Below, one piece after another: positions 8,405 through 16,920 of a stretch of 47,147 bases of DNA (within the stretch, counting starts at the first letter, position 1; every line of letters begins with the position of its first letter). Made by a program: the position numbers and the translations under genes. The notes under the pieces were generated by a model. That model did no database searches and was not told the origin of the DNA. It worked only from the letters and a program-made list of their open reading frames with translations. Origin of the DNA: an uncultured Bacteroidales bacterium (GTDB lineage: Bacteria > Bacteroidota > Bacteroidia > Bacteroidales > Barnesiellaceae); NCBI GenBank assembly GCA_949298955.1, contig CASFYQ010000015.1, forward strand, positions 1 to 47,147. Reading direction: 5' to 3'.

Positions 8405-8455
8405 CTCAAAAGTCGCCTTGACTCCCTACAAGAGTTGAGACGACTTTTGAGTTTT
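8405..8455 (+). terminator. terminator of the two-lipoprotein operon
   Basis: CTCAAAAGTCG (8405-8415) pairs with CGACTTTTGAG (8441-8451); an inner ACTC/GAGT pair shortens the loop; TTTT follows. Confidence 0.8.
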
Positions 8456-8555
8456 ATCAATTCGCCCGACATGGCACACGAAACAATTTTTCCTCGCCCG
8501 ATAAACTTTTTACCCCAGCGGTATGTTATAGGTAAAAACCAATCATCAAAACGAT

Positions 8556-9062
8556 ATGAAAAAAATTGTTTTTACAGTTCTTGCCGCAGCAGCTCTCATG
8601 GCCTGCCAATCGAATAACAAACAAAATCGCATGCTCGACGAGGGCGAAGCCGTAGAAATCGCAGGGACTGACTCGACCGGTATGGTCGATGTCTTTGCCT
8701 ATGAAGGGGTGATACCGTCGCAATCGGGGAAAGGCGACAGTATCGACTATCTGGTGATTATCACCCAGCAAATCGACACGGTGAACGGGGTATATCAAAT
8801 GACCCAAACGTATGTGACGGCCGATGGCAAAACCGGCCGACAAATGAACAGCAAGGGTAAGAAGATATTCCACCGGGGCACAGCCAGGGACAAAACGGCC
8901 AAAGTGTACAAACTGATTCCCGACAGCGGTTCGAACCAGACGGTGAATCTGTGGGTCGAAAGCGACACGACTGTGGTAGTGCTCGACGACCAGATGAATG
9001 CTCCGGCCAAGCCTGACAAACACCGGCTCAAAACGGTGAAGCATCACAAACACCACTTGTAA
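8556..9062 (+). CDS. NlpE-like lipoprotein
   Basis: A 168-residue lipoprotein, signal peptide with lipobox LMAC (Cys17). The mature domain follows the NlpE N-terminal-like pattern of Bacteroidetes: FAYEGVIPSQSGKGDSIDYLV, VYQMTQTYVTADGKTG, VYKLIPDSG and SDTTVVVLDDQ. The CxxC metal motif of E. coli NlpE is absent, so copper sensing should not be assumed. The C-terminus is very basic and His-rich (KPDKHRLKTVKHHKHHL), which might bind metal or peptidoglycan. It has its own terminator at 9097-9138. Confidence 0.75.
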   Translation: MKKIVFTVLAAAALMACQSNNKQNRMLDEGEAVEIAGTDSTGMVDVFAYEGVIPSQSGKGDSIDYLVIITQQIDTVNGVYQMTQTYVTADGKTGRQMNSKGKKIFHRGTARDKTAKVYKLIPDSGSNQTVNLWVESDTTVVVLDDQMNAPAKPDKHRLKTVKHHKHHL

Positions 9063-9096
9063 TCTCGCAATCTTGTTTCAGGTTTATAGAGAGGAA

Positions 9097-9138
9097 AGCG
9101 GGAGACCCGGTCATAACGACCGATTCTCCCGCTCTTTT
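9097..9138 (+). terminator. terminator after NlpE-like gene
   Basis: AGCGGGAGA (9097-9105) pairs with TCTCCCGCT (9125-9133), with an inner CGGTC/GACCG stem, followed by CTTTT. Confidence 0.8.
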
Positions 9139-9194
9139 AGCATCTATCTGATTATAAGCATATTTATTATTATTACCGGCAACACAAGGCAGGA

Positions 9195-9944
9195 TCAAGC
9201 GTTGGACTCGGCCAGCCGCTGTCGCACCACTTCATACATCATCACACCTGCTGCCACCGAAACGTTGAGTGACCCGATGTTCCCCACCTGAGGAATGGCC
9301 ACGATTTCGTCGCACAAACGCAGGTTGTCGGGGTCTACGCCCGTGTCTTCGGCGCCCATGACCAATGCCACCGGCAGAGTGTAATCGGCCCGCGTATAGT
9401 TGAGGGCGGCTTTCTCCGAGGCAGCCACGACTTGTATGCCACTATCTTTGAGATAACGGATTGCACTGTGTATCGAACGTTCGCGGCAAACCGGGATATG
9501 CAACAAAGCCCCGGCCGAGGTCTTCACGGCGTCGGCATTGACACTGACACTGCCCCGCTCGGGCACGACGATGGCATCGACACCCGTACACTCGCAGGTG
9601 CGGGCTATGGCTCCAAAATTACGCACATCGGTAATCCCGTCGAGTAGCACAATAAAGGGAACTTTTCCCTCCTCGAAAAGCGTGGGCACAATGTCGCCCA
9701 GCCGCTGGTAGGAAACCGACGATATGAAAGCAACTACTCCCTGGTGGTTCTTGCGAGTGATGCGGTTGAGCCGCTCTACCGGCACCCGCTGCACCAGAAA
9801 TCCACGTCCTTTTATCAGGTCGAAAAGCTCCTTGGCCAAGTCTCCTTGCAGCTCTTTGCGTATCAATATCTTGTCTATCTCTTTCCCGGCTTCGATAGCC
9901 TCGATTACGGCTCGAATGCCAAAAATCATCTCATTCTTTTCCAT
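9195..9944 (-). CDS. rlmB: 23S rRNA (guanosine-2'-O)-methyltransferase RlmB
   Basis: A 249-residue SpoU/TrmH-family enzyme. The N-terminal 75 residues form the substrate-binding L30e-like domain (IFGIRAVIEAIEAGKEIDKI); the SPOUT knot carries the three motifs NFGAIARTCECTG, LVMGAEDTGV and IPQVGNIGSLNVSVAAGVM. RlmB methylates the ribose of G2251 (E. coli numbering) in the ribosomal P loop; exact site specificity is inferred. The start overlaps the end of recN by 14 nt, so it is the last gene of the dnaN-to-rlmB block. Confidence 0.9.
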   Translation of the reverse strand: MEKNEMIFGIRAVIEAIEAGKEIDKILIRKELQGDLAKELFDLIKGRGFLVQRVPVERLNRITRKNHQGVVAFISSVSYQRLGDIVPTLFEEGKVPFIVLLDGITDVRNFGAIARTCECTGVDAIVVPERGSVSVNADAVKTSAGALLHIPVCRERSIHSAIRYLKDSGIQVVAASEKAALNYTRADYTLPVALVMGAEDTGVDPDNLRLCDEIVAIPQVGNIGSLNVSVAAGVMMYEVVRQRLAESNA

Positions 9945-11613
9945 CGTTCAATTCATTTCGTTTCAATAATTCGCGAGCGTTGTCGAGTGCTGCGGCGGTG
10001 AGAGACGAACCACTCAACATGCGGGCAATCTCCTCGACCCGTTCGGTATCGGTAAGCTGCACCAGGTGTGTGGCTGTCGCCGTGTCGGTATCGCTTTTGT
10101 AGACCCGGTAGTGTGTCTGCCCCCACGCTGCCACCTGGGGCAAGTGGGTAATGCTGATAACCTGCATGCACCGGGCCATATCGCCCATGATGCGGGCCAT
10201 CTTGTCGGCAATCTCGCCCGACACACCGGTGTCGACCTCGTCGAATACAATCGTAGGCAAAGCCATGGCATGGGCGACGAGGGCTTTGAGCGAGAGCATC
10301 AAACGCGAAATTTCACCGCCCGAAGCAACCTCCGACACGGGTTGCAGAGGCTGGTTCTTGTTGGCCGAGAAAAGGAACCGAATGACATCGCCCCCCGTCT
10401 CGTCGAACTGCGGGCGGGGAGAAACCTCAATCTCAAACTGCAAGTGAGGCATACCCAAGGGTTTTACCCGCTCGGTAAGAGTATGCGAAATATCGGCCGC
10501 CGACTTGCGACGCACTTGGGTGAGCCGATCGGCAAATTCGCGCACCCGGCACTCCTGCTCATCGACCTCCTTTTTCAAAGCGGCCAGCTCTTCGTCATAA
10601 TTCTCGATGCGGGCCACGCGCTCGGCAAACGAGTCGCGCAAAGCGAGCAGTTCTGCCACATTGGCAACCCGATGTTTCTGTTGCAGCGAATAGTAGGTGT
10701 CGAGACGCTCCTCGACCCAAGCCAGTCGCTCGGGATCCATTTGGAGGTTATCTTGCGACCGATCGACGGTCGTGGCAATATCTTTGAGGTCGATGTAGTC
10801 CGATTCGAGCCTGCCTACCCACTCGTCTACTTCGGGATAGAGGCGCGAAAGCGATTTCATGCGCGAGAGCGCGGCATTCAACAAGGCCACCACGCCATTC
10901 TCATCGCCGTGCAGATATTCCTGCAACACGGCCAACTCGTTCTTAATCTCCTCGGCGTGCTGCAAGGTTTGCAATTCGCTTTCGAACTCTTCTTGCTCGC
11001 CTTCCTGCAAATGGGCCTCGTCGAGCTGGGTCAACTGGTAACGCAGGTAATCTTCCTCCTCGCGACCCAATCGGTTCTCGTCCTGCAAGCGGGCATAGGA
11101 TTGCAGGAGTTCTCGCCATCGGCGATACTGCTCGCGGTAATCGGCCAGCAACACGGCATCGCCGGCCATCGTGTCGACGACCCGCAGTTGGAAACGCGAG
11201 TCGGCCAACAGGAGATTCTGATGTTGGGAGTGTATGTCGATGAGCTGTTCGCCCAAGGCTTTAAGTTGAGCTACCGAAACCGGGGTGTCGTTGATAAAGG
11301 CCCGTGATTTGCCCGAAGGGAGAATCTCGCGCCGCAAGATACACTCGCCGGCATCGTAATCGAGTTCATTTTCGTCGAAGAAATCGCGCAGGTGATAGGA
11401 CGAGATGTCGAATACCCCCTCGATTACCGCCTTCTCGTCACTGCGTCGCAACGATTTGAGGTCGGCCCGCTGACCGAGTATCAGCGACAAGGCCCCCAGA
11501 ATAATGGACTTACCGGCTCCCGTCTCGCCCGTGATGACCGAAAAGCCGGTCGAGAAATCGATGTGGAGCTCGTCGATGAGCGTATAGTTGGAGACACTCA
11601 GTTTTTTTATCAT
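9931..11613 (-). CDS. recN: DNA repair protein RecN
   Basis: A 560-residue SMC-like ATPase of double-strand-break repair, of the normal family length. The Walker A motif is GETGAGKS (residues 29-36); the central part is a long coiled coil (about 160-380); the C-terminal lobe has the ABC signature VASGGEISRLML and Walker B TIVFDEVDTGVSGEIA, followed by ITHLPQVAAWG. RecN holds broken ends together and stimulates RecA-dependent joining. It lies 14 nt after the DUF4835 gene and overlaps rlmB. Confidence 0.97.
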   Translation of the reverse strand: MIKKLSVSNYTLIDELHIDFSTGFSVITGETGAGKSIILGALSLILGQRADLKSLRRSDEKAVIEGVFDISSYHLRDFFDENELDYDAGECILRREILPSGKSRAFINDTPVSVAQLKALGEQLIDIHSQHQNLLLADSRFQLRVVDTMAGDAVLLADYREQYRRWRELLQSYARLQDENRLGREEEDYLRYQLTQLDEAHLQEGEQEEFESELQTLQHAEEIKNELAVLQEYLHGDENGVVALLNAALSRMKSLSRLYPEVDEWVGRLESDYIDLKDIATTVDRSQDNLQMDPERLAWVEERLDTYYSLQQKHRVANVAELLALRDSFAERVARIENYDEELAALKKEVDEQECRVREFADRLTQVRRKSAADISHTLTERVKPLGMPHLQFEIEVSPRPQFDETGGDVIRFLFSANKNQPLQPVSEVASGGEISRLMLSLKALVAHAMALPTIVFDEVDTGVSGEIADKMARIMGDMARCMQVISITHLPQVAAWGQTHYRVYKSDTDTATATHLVQLTDTERVEEIARMLSGSSLTAAALDNARELLKRNELNDGKE

Positions 11614-11627
11614 AACGTTTTTTCTCT

Positions 11628-12524
11628 TTATTCGGTCTGTCGAATCTTTTCGATGATTGTTTTGTCGGTGGGATACATACCGCTCAAGATGTCGTAGACC
11701 GTCTCTTTCTCCGACATGGGAGCCTCGGAATAGACATTTACCAACTCGTCGAGTTTGGCATCACGGAACAGCGGGACAAGTACCGACATGGGCGAAGCCT
11801 CATAAACCTGCTGCATTTGCTGTATCGCCCCGGTAATCTTGGCCCGCCCCTTATCGACACTCAAAGCCATCTCGTCGAGGCCGCCACGGTGATAGTCGTA
11901 CCACAGTTGGCGGAAACCGGCCGTACTTTGCTCGACAAAGGCCGAAAGAAGGGCGTGACGGTTACGGTTATCTTCGAAAGCTTTCCAACCGGCCTCCATC
12001 GACGACTGTCCCAAGTTGACTACCTGACGGGCCATCTCGTAGAAAGGGGTTCCGCCCATGGGCGAAAAGCTGTCGAAATCGATGCCGAGAATCATATAGA
12101 CATAAAAATTGATGACAGCCGTGAGATTGCTCTCGAAATTGGTTTCGGAGAAAACCAACGGCTCGTATTCCTGATAATCGAACTCGACCTTGGTATCCTT
12201 GAAATTGATAAGTGTGGTGGTATAGGAGCTGTTGTATACGGGACGGCGCGACTGTACCTGCAACTCGCACACGAAGCGGTTGTCGGTATACTCCTTTACG
12301 GTAAAAAGCATCGTGCAGTCTATTCGCTCGATGGGCGAAATTTGCGCCGTAGACCACTTACGGTCGTTGATATACTCGGTGATGGCCTCTTTGAGAGTAT
12401 TGAACACCTCCTTGTTGGTGCCCTGTATCTGATCGCTGTTTACCTCGACACGGCAATTCAACTCCTGCGCTACCGACAGGAAAGGGAAAAGGAGGAGCAT
12501 CACATACAAGACATTCTTTTTCAT
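11628..12524 (-). CDS. DUF4835 family protein (PorD-like)
   Basis: A 298-residue secreted protein with signal peptide MKKNVLYVMLLLFPFLSVAQ. The mature N-terminus starts ELNCRVEVNSDQIQGTN, the hallmark of DUF4835, and FYVYMILGIDFDSFSPMGGTPFYEMA is its conserved centre. DUF4835 includes PorD, linked to the type IX secretion system in some Bacteroidetes, but it is also present in species without that system and no other T9SS gene lies here. Its place between coaBC and recN is conserved in the phylum, so the neighbours do not reveal its role. Confidence 0.85.
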   Translation of the reverse strand: MKKNVLYVMLLLFPFLSVAQELNCRVEVNSDQIQGTNKEVFNTLKEAITEYINDRKWSTAQISPIERIDCTMLFTVKEYTDNRFVCELQVQSRRPVYNSSYTTTLINFKDTKVEFDYQEYEPLVFSETNFESNLTAVINFYVYMILGIDFDSFSPMGGTPFYEMARQVVNLGQSSMEAGWKAFEDNRNRHALLSAFVEQSTAGFRQLWYDYHRGGLDEMALSVDKGRAKITGAIQQMQQVYEASPMSVLVPLFRDAKLDELVNVYSEAPMSEKETVYDILSGMYPTDKTIIEKIRQTE

Positions 12525-12576
12525 ATCATCTCATCGTTAAATCGTTTTTACCCTTATCGGCTGTATGCCCCACCCG

Positions 12577-13785
12577 TCAGCAGTTGCCGGCCATGAGCCG
12601 TGCCAGCAGTTCGACGATGTCGGCAGCCACCTCGGTCTTGGGCTTACAGGGAATCTCGACCGGCTCGCCCTCGCGCCCGATTACGGTCACCTTGTTGGTA
12701 TCGCAACGGAATCCGGCTCCGGCGTCGCGCAACGAATTGAGCACAATGAGGTCGAGGTTTTTCTTTGCCAGTTTGAAGCGGGCATTGCTCTCCTCGTCGT
12801 TGGTTTCAAGGGCAAAGCCTACCAGATACTGCCCGGCGCGTTTGCGACGGCCCAACTCGGCGGCGATGTCGGGATTGGGTTTGAGGCGCAACACACGCTC
12901 CTCGCCGCTCCGCTTGAGTTTTACATCGCTCACCGTCTCGGGAGCATAGTCGGCCACGGCAGCGCACATGATGGCCACATCGGCGTGTTCATAAGCCTCG
13001 ACAGCGGCCCGATACATCTCGCTGGCCGACTCGACATCGATACGATGTATCGAAGCATGAGCGGTATTCAAGCTCACCGGCCCGGCAACCAGTGTCACTT
13101 CGGCTCCGGCCTCGGCACAAGCCTCGGCCAGGGCAAAACCCATCTTGCCCGACGAATAGTTGCCGATGAACCGCACCGGGTCTATCTTCTCGTAGGTAGG
13201 TCCGGCCGTGACAAGCACCCGCTTCCCGGCCAGCGACCGGCCGCGGTCGAAGAAACGGTCGAGCACGGCCACGATATTCTCGGGTTCTTCCATACGGCCT
13301 TTCCCGATGAGGTGACTGGCCAGCTCGCCGCTCGCAGGCTCGATGATGTGGTTGCCATAGGAACGCAACAAATCGAGATTGTGCCGGGTCGAGGGGTGCG
13401 CAAACATATCGAGATCCATCGCCGGAGCCACAAATACCGGAGCCTTGCACGACAAATAAGTGGTCACCAGCATATTGTCGGCAATGCCGTGAGCCATCTT
13501 GCCGATGGTCGATGCCGTGGCGGGAGCGATGAGCAGGGCATCGGCCCACAACCCCAGGTCTACATGGCTGTGCCACTCGCCGGTATTGGCCGTGAAAAAC
13601 TCGCTCACGACAGGTTTCCCGCTCAGCGACGAGAGGGTAACGGGGGTAATAAACTCTTTGCCCGCAGGGGTCATCACCACCTGCACCTCGGCTCCCTGCT
13701 TGATGAGCAGCCGCAGCAGACAGGCGGCTTTATAGGCAGCGATACTGCCGGTAATACCCAGTATGATATGTTTGCCTTTCAACAT
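12577..13785 (-). CDS. coaBC: bifunctional phosphopantothenoylcysteine synthetase/decarboxylase CoaBC
   Basis: A 402-residue enzyme making 4'-phosphopantetheine for coenzyme A. The N-terminal flavoprotein decarboxylase (CoaC, 1-180) shows GITGSIAAYKA, the catalytic His region WHSHVDLG, and PATASTIGKMAHGIADNML; the usual PAMNxxM motif reads PAMDLDM, with Asp for Asn. The C-terminal ligase (CoaB, about 185-400) starts KRVLVTAGPTYEKIDPVR and has NYSSGKMG and AAVADYAP. It lies 31 nt after the exonuclease gene, in the dnaN block. Confidence 0.96.
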   Translation of the reverse strand: MLKGKHIILGITGSIAAYKAACLLRLLIKQGAEVQVVMTPAGKEFITPVTLSSLSGKPVVSEFFTANTGEWHSHVDLGLWADALLIAPATASTIGKMAHGIADNMLVTTYLSCKAPVFVAPAMDLDMFAHPSTRHNLDLLRSYGNHIIEPASGELASHLIGKGRMEEPENIVAVLDRFFDRGRSLAGKRVLVTAGPTYEKIDPVRFIGNYSSGKMGFALAEACAEAGAEVTLVAGPVSLNTAHASIHRIDVESASEMYRAAVEAYEHADVAIMCAAVADYAPETVSDVKLKRSGEERVLRLKPNPDIAAELGRRKRAGQYLVGFALETNDEESNARFKLAKKNLDLIVLNSLRDAGAGFRCDTNKVTVIGREGEPVEIPCKPKTEVAADIVELLARLMAGNC

Positions 13786-13816
13786 GGTCTCGAACCTGTT
13801 TGGGCGCAGCGCGTCG

Positions 13817-14617
13817 TCAGAAACGGCGGCGTGCGCGAGTGTATATCTCGGTTATGACATTCTTGGTATTGAGAGGGAAATCGCCCTGCATCATCCAGCT
13901 GTAATAGCTGGGCTCGAGCTGGAAGACCTCCTCGACCGAACGGCCCTTGTATTTGCCGAAATTAAATACCGCCACATCATGCTCGTTCAGGATAATGCGC
14001 CCGGCAAAATCGACGTTGCGGTTCTGGGTCGAGAACGATACCCACGAGTCGATGTCGTTGGTGAGGTATTTGCCTTCATACTCCTCTTTCGCAGCTTCGG
14101 TATAACGGTCGAGCTGGGCTTTGAACACCTCGTAGGTGGCCCGGGTATCGGCCAGGGCCGAATGGGCATCGACCAGCGGCTCGCCGCAATAGAACTTATA
14201 GGCGGCTTTGAGGGTGCGGGGCTCCATGATGTGATAGATGGTCTGCACATCGACAAACTTGCGCTTGGAGATGTCGAGATTGACTCCCGCCCGCAGCAGC
14301 TCCTCGATGAGAAACGGCACGTCGAAGCGGTTGGAGTTGAACCCGGCAATGTCGGCTCCCTCGAACACCTTGGCCACGTTGCGGGCCACATCTTTGAAGA
14401 GGGGCTTGTCGGCCACCATCTCGTCGGTAATGTGGTGCACGGCCGTCGAGGCGGGCGGAATGGGCATACCGGGATTGACAAAAATATCTTTCTCTTCCAC
14501 CTCGCCGTTAGGAAAAACCTTGACGTAGGCCAACTCGATGATACGGTCGGTGGTGATGTTCGTGCCCGTCGTTTCCAGGTCGAAGAAAACGAGCGGGTTC
14601 TTCAAATTCAACTGCAT
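13817..14617 (-). CDS. 3'-5' exonuclease, DnaQ/epsilon-like (DEDDh)
   Basis: A 266-residue exonuclease of the DEDDh class. Catalytic residues are visible: Asp13 and Glu15 (FFDLETTGTN), Asp99 (NSNRFDVPFL), and His152 and Asp157 (DAHSALADTRAT). The C-terminal ~70 residues (VAVFNFGKYKGRSVEEVF) form an extra domain found in Bacteroidetes homologues. It lies 31 nt downstream of dnaN, suggesting a link to replication proofreading or repair. Whether it serves the replicative polymerase is not shown here. Confidence 0.9.
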   Translation of the reverse strand: MQLNLKNPLVFFDLETTGTNITTDRIIELAYVKVFPNGEVEEKDIFVNPGMPIPPASTAVHHITDEMVADKPLFKDVARNVAKVFEGADIAGFNSNRFDVPFLIEELLRAGVNLDISKRKFVDVQTIYHIMEPRTLKAAYKFYCGEPLVDAHSALADTRATYEVFKAQLDRYTEAAKEEYEGKYLTNDIDSWVSFSTQNRNVDFAGRIILNEHDVAVFNFGKYKGRSVEEVFQLEPSYYSWMMQGDFPLNTKNVITEIYTRARRRF

Positions 14618-14648
14618 TTCTTCTGATTCAATAGCTTCTTTGGGGGAA

Positions 14649-15776
14649 TTAGAAATCGCTCAGCATCATGGGCATCAGCAACATGAGCAGGTCTTCGTTC
14701 TCCTTGTTCTCCAACGGCACGATGATACCGGCACGCGTGGGATCGGAAAGCTCGACCACCACCTCGGTAGAGGGTATGTTGTTGAGTATCTCGATGAGGA
14801 ACGAGGCTTTGAAGCCAATGGTGAGGTCGTCGCCCGTATAGTTGCAAGCCACCTTCTCCTCGGCCGAGATGGAATAGTCTTTGTTCTCGGTCGACACGAG
14901 CAGCTCGCCGTTTTTCAGTTGCAACTTGGCCAGCCCCAGGGCAGCGTCGGCAAACACCGAGACACGACGCAGCACGTTCACAAACAGAGCTCGGTCGATG
15001 ATGAGGCGGTTGGTGTTGTTGGTGGGGATTACCGAGTTGTAGTTGGGATAGTTGCCCTCGATAAGGCGACAGTTGAGCACGAAATCGGCAAGTTTGAAGC
15101 AGGCGTTCTTCGAGTCGAACGAGAGTTCTACGTTGCCGTTCTCCTTGGGGAGAATCGATTTCAGCAGATTGGCCGGTTTTTTGGGCAGGATAAACGAGGC
15201 GCGCACCCCGGGAGCCACAGCCTGGTTTTTGAAGCGTACCAGCTTGTGGGTATCGGAGGCTACGAACGAAATGCCGTCTTCGAAAATGTCGAGATAAATA
15301 CCGTTCATGATGGGGCGCAACTCGTCTTCGGCCGTAGCAAAGAGTGTGCAACCTATACCGTTGAGCAGCTGCTGGGCATCGAGCGAGAGGGTCACAGCCG
15401 AAGAATCCATCGGCATCTTGGTAGGATACTCGTCGCCATTCACACCGATAAAGTTATAACGCCCGTTCTGGAAATAGAGGAAAATCTCGAGATTGTCGTC
15501 GTCGATTTCAAACGTCAGCGGCTGGTCGGGCAACTCTTTGAGCGGCTCGAGCAGGATTTTGGCATTCACGGCAAACACGCCCTCGCCATGGGCTTCCATC
15601 ACGTCGATGGCGGTAGTCATGGTCGTCTCCTGGTCCGAAGCGGTCATCGAAAGGCGCGTGCCTTCGAGACGGAACAGAAAGTTGTCGAGAATAGCCATCG
15701 AGTTTTTCGAGTTAATTACCCGGCTGATAGTCTGCAAATGAGATAGCAACAAGGTGCTGGATACGATAAATTTCAT
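14649..15776 (-). CDS. dnaN: DNA polymerase III beta subunit (sliding clamp)
   Basis: A 375-residue clamp with the three repeated domains of DnaN; start MKFIVSSTLLLSHLQTISRVINSKN and end LMLLMPMMLSDF are typical. I chose ATG 15776; the frame stays open upstream but the added residues are basic and non-conserved. It is the first gene of the block dnaN-exonuclease-coaBC-DUF4835-recN-rlmB. A -7 box TACATTTG lies at 15897-15904, which gives a roughly 110-nt, unusually GC-rich 5' UTR (15780-15890) able to form strong hairpins. Confidence 0.97.
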   Translation of the reverse strand: MKFIVSSTLLLSHLQTISRVINSKNSMAILDNFLFRLEGTRLSMTASDQETTMTTAIDVMEAHGEGVFAVNAKILLEPLKELPDQPLTFEIDDDNLEIFLYFQNGRYNFIGVNGDEYPTKMPMDSSAVTLSLDAQQLLNGIGCTLFATAEDELRPIMNGIYLDIFEDGISFVASDTHKLVRFKNQAVAPGVRASFILPKKPANLLKSILPKENGNVELSFDSKNACFKLADFVLNCRLIEGNYPNYNSVIPTNNTNRLIIDRALFVNVLRRVSVFADAALGLAKLQLKNGELLVSTENKDYSISAEEKVACNYTGDDLTIGFKASFLIEILNNIPSTEVVVELSDPTRAGIIVPLENKENEDLLMLLMPMMLSDF

Positions 15777-15896
15777 AGATATATCTTTTTGTTTATTTGT
15801 TTCTTGGCTCTTTTCCCCGGCCGAGGGGCAGTCCCGCCGACAGGGTGATACCCCGAGCCGCCGGCCCCGCCGCCGACCCCGTATCTCTTTAACGAA

Positions 15897-15904
15897 CAAA
15901 TGTA
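15897..15904 (-). promoter_or_regulatory. -7 box of the dnaN block promoter
   Basis: TACATTTG on the minus strand matches TAnnTTTG. I do not see a good TTTG at the right distance upstream, so the promoter is less certain than the other calls. Confidence 0.45.
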
Positions 15905-16029
15905 GTGAAAATTTTTGGCTCGACCGACTAATTCGCAAGAATATATGAAGAAGTTATCAACACCACCGGCGCCGTTCGCTCCGAAATGCTTTTCCCCCCA
16001 CCGACCGTTCGTTTTTCGAATATTATCGT

Positions 16030-16037
16030 TATATTTG
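16030..16037 (+). promoter_or_regulatory. -7 box abutting the start of the 16043 gene
   Basis: TATATTTG (16030-16037) is an exact TAnnTTTG match, with a weak TTCG at 16008-16011. It lies 5 nt before the ATG at 16043, so transcription would start on or next to the start codon. Confidence 0.45.
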
Positions 16038-16042
16038 TAATC

Positions 16043-16795
16043 ATGCAGGCCAATCGGGTGAATCCCAGACATATCAGCTACCTCTGCATAGCCCTGTTCC
16101 TGCTCCTTGCAGGCGGCTATATCCTGCGGCAAAACTATCTGCTCGACCGAGCATATGAGAGTGCCGCCCCCTACGACTATATCCCGGCCGGAGAGTGCCG
16201 CGCCATTCTCGTGACTTCGCCCCTCCTCCCCGCCGACTCGACGCCTGCCCTGCCCTACTGCCGGCGGGCCCGCACCCTCGTGAGCCTGTGGCAGGAGATT
16301 CGTTCGGCCGCCGCTCTGCCCGAGGTCGACACCATCGTTCTCTCGTTCACCCCCTCGGGCGACGTAGCCTTGTGGTACCGCACCACGAAACAGGAACAGA
16401 AAATCTTGCAGAAACAACTGCCCCGCCTGCTCTCGAGCGGCTATCGCCCCGTAAGCGAAACGACCGGAGCAACGACCGTGCAACACTATGCCCTGCGCAA
16501 CGGCAAATTCCTGCACACCCTCTCGGCCCCGGGCGTGATGGCCTTCTCGCTCGAACCAGCACTCTTCGACGAAGCCCGCGAAACGGTCGACGTACTGGCC
16601 CGCCGCGAGCAGTTCACCCTCGCACTCCACATGCTCGACACCGATGCTCCGGCAAGGCTCTTGAAACAAATACCCGGTAAACGGCATCGACTCTCGGGAG
16701 TATGGCGAGGCGAAAATATTTACATTCAAGCACCAACCCACCCCGTCCTACCCGACAGTGCGACACTTAAACTCCGACAGCACCTCCGCCCATAA
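16043..16795 (+). CDS. membrane-anchored protein of unknown function
   Basis: A 250-residue protein, divergent from dnaN. One N-terminal hydrophobic segment (residues 11-30, SYLCIALFLLLAGGYIL) probably anchors it, with the rest in the periplasm. I recognise no domain; the segments TIVLSFTPSGDVALWYR, TVQHYALRNGKFLHTLSAPGVMAFSLE and LSGVWRGENIYIQAPT suggest a beta-rich fold, similar in style to DUF3352-like proteins. ATG 16043 is the only plausible start, and the -7 box just before it points to a leaderless message. Codon use is GC-rich, like the housekeeping neighbours. Confidence 0.7.
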   Translation: MQANRVNPRHISYLCIALFLLLAGGYILRQNYLLDRAYESAAPYDYIPAGECRAILVTSPLLPADSTPALPYCRRARTLVSLWQEIRSAAALPEVDTIVLSFTPSGDVALWYRTTKQEQKILQKQLPRLLSSGYRPVSETTGATTVQHYALRNGKFLHTLSAPGVMAFSLEPALFDEARETVDVLARREQFTLALHMLDTDAPARLLKQIPGKRHRLSGVWRGENIYIQAPTHPVLPDSATLKLRQHLRP

Positions 16796-16850
16796 AATGT
16801 GACTTAGCAAAAAAATCACATAAACTTGTCTTTATGCTTTTAACTTTTAG

Positions 16851-16858
16851 TATATTTG
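16851..16858 (+). promoter_or_regulatory. promoter -7 box of structured leader 2
   Basis: TATATTTG (16851-16858) matches TAnnTTTG; the best upstream partner is TTG at 16826-16828, 22 bases away, slightly long. Transcription would start near 16864, ahead of a small hairpin AGGTTGCAAT/ATTGC..CAACCT (about 16880-16911). Confidence 0.55.
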
Positions 16859-16920
16859 TTTCATAAAATTAAGCATGCAAGGTTGCAATTTCCCGATTGC
16901 ACATCAACCTCAAACTTACT

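Noticed and set aside
9432..10001. Short plus-strand frames opposite rlmB
   Set aside because: Shadows of a conserved enzyme; no start context or domain.
10066..11307. 413-codon plus-strand frame inside recN
   Set aside because: RecN on the minus strand is complete; the plus frame is a codon-bias artefact. The same holds for 14538-15746, 12565-13857, 33256-34461 and 42272-44008.
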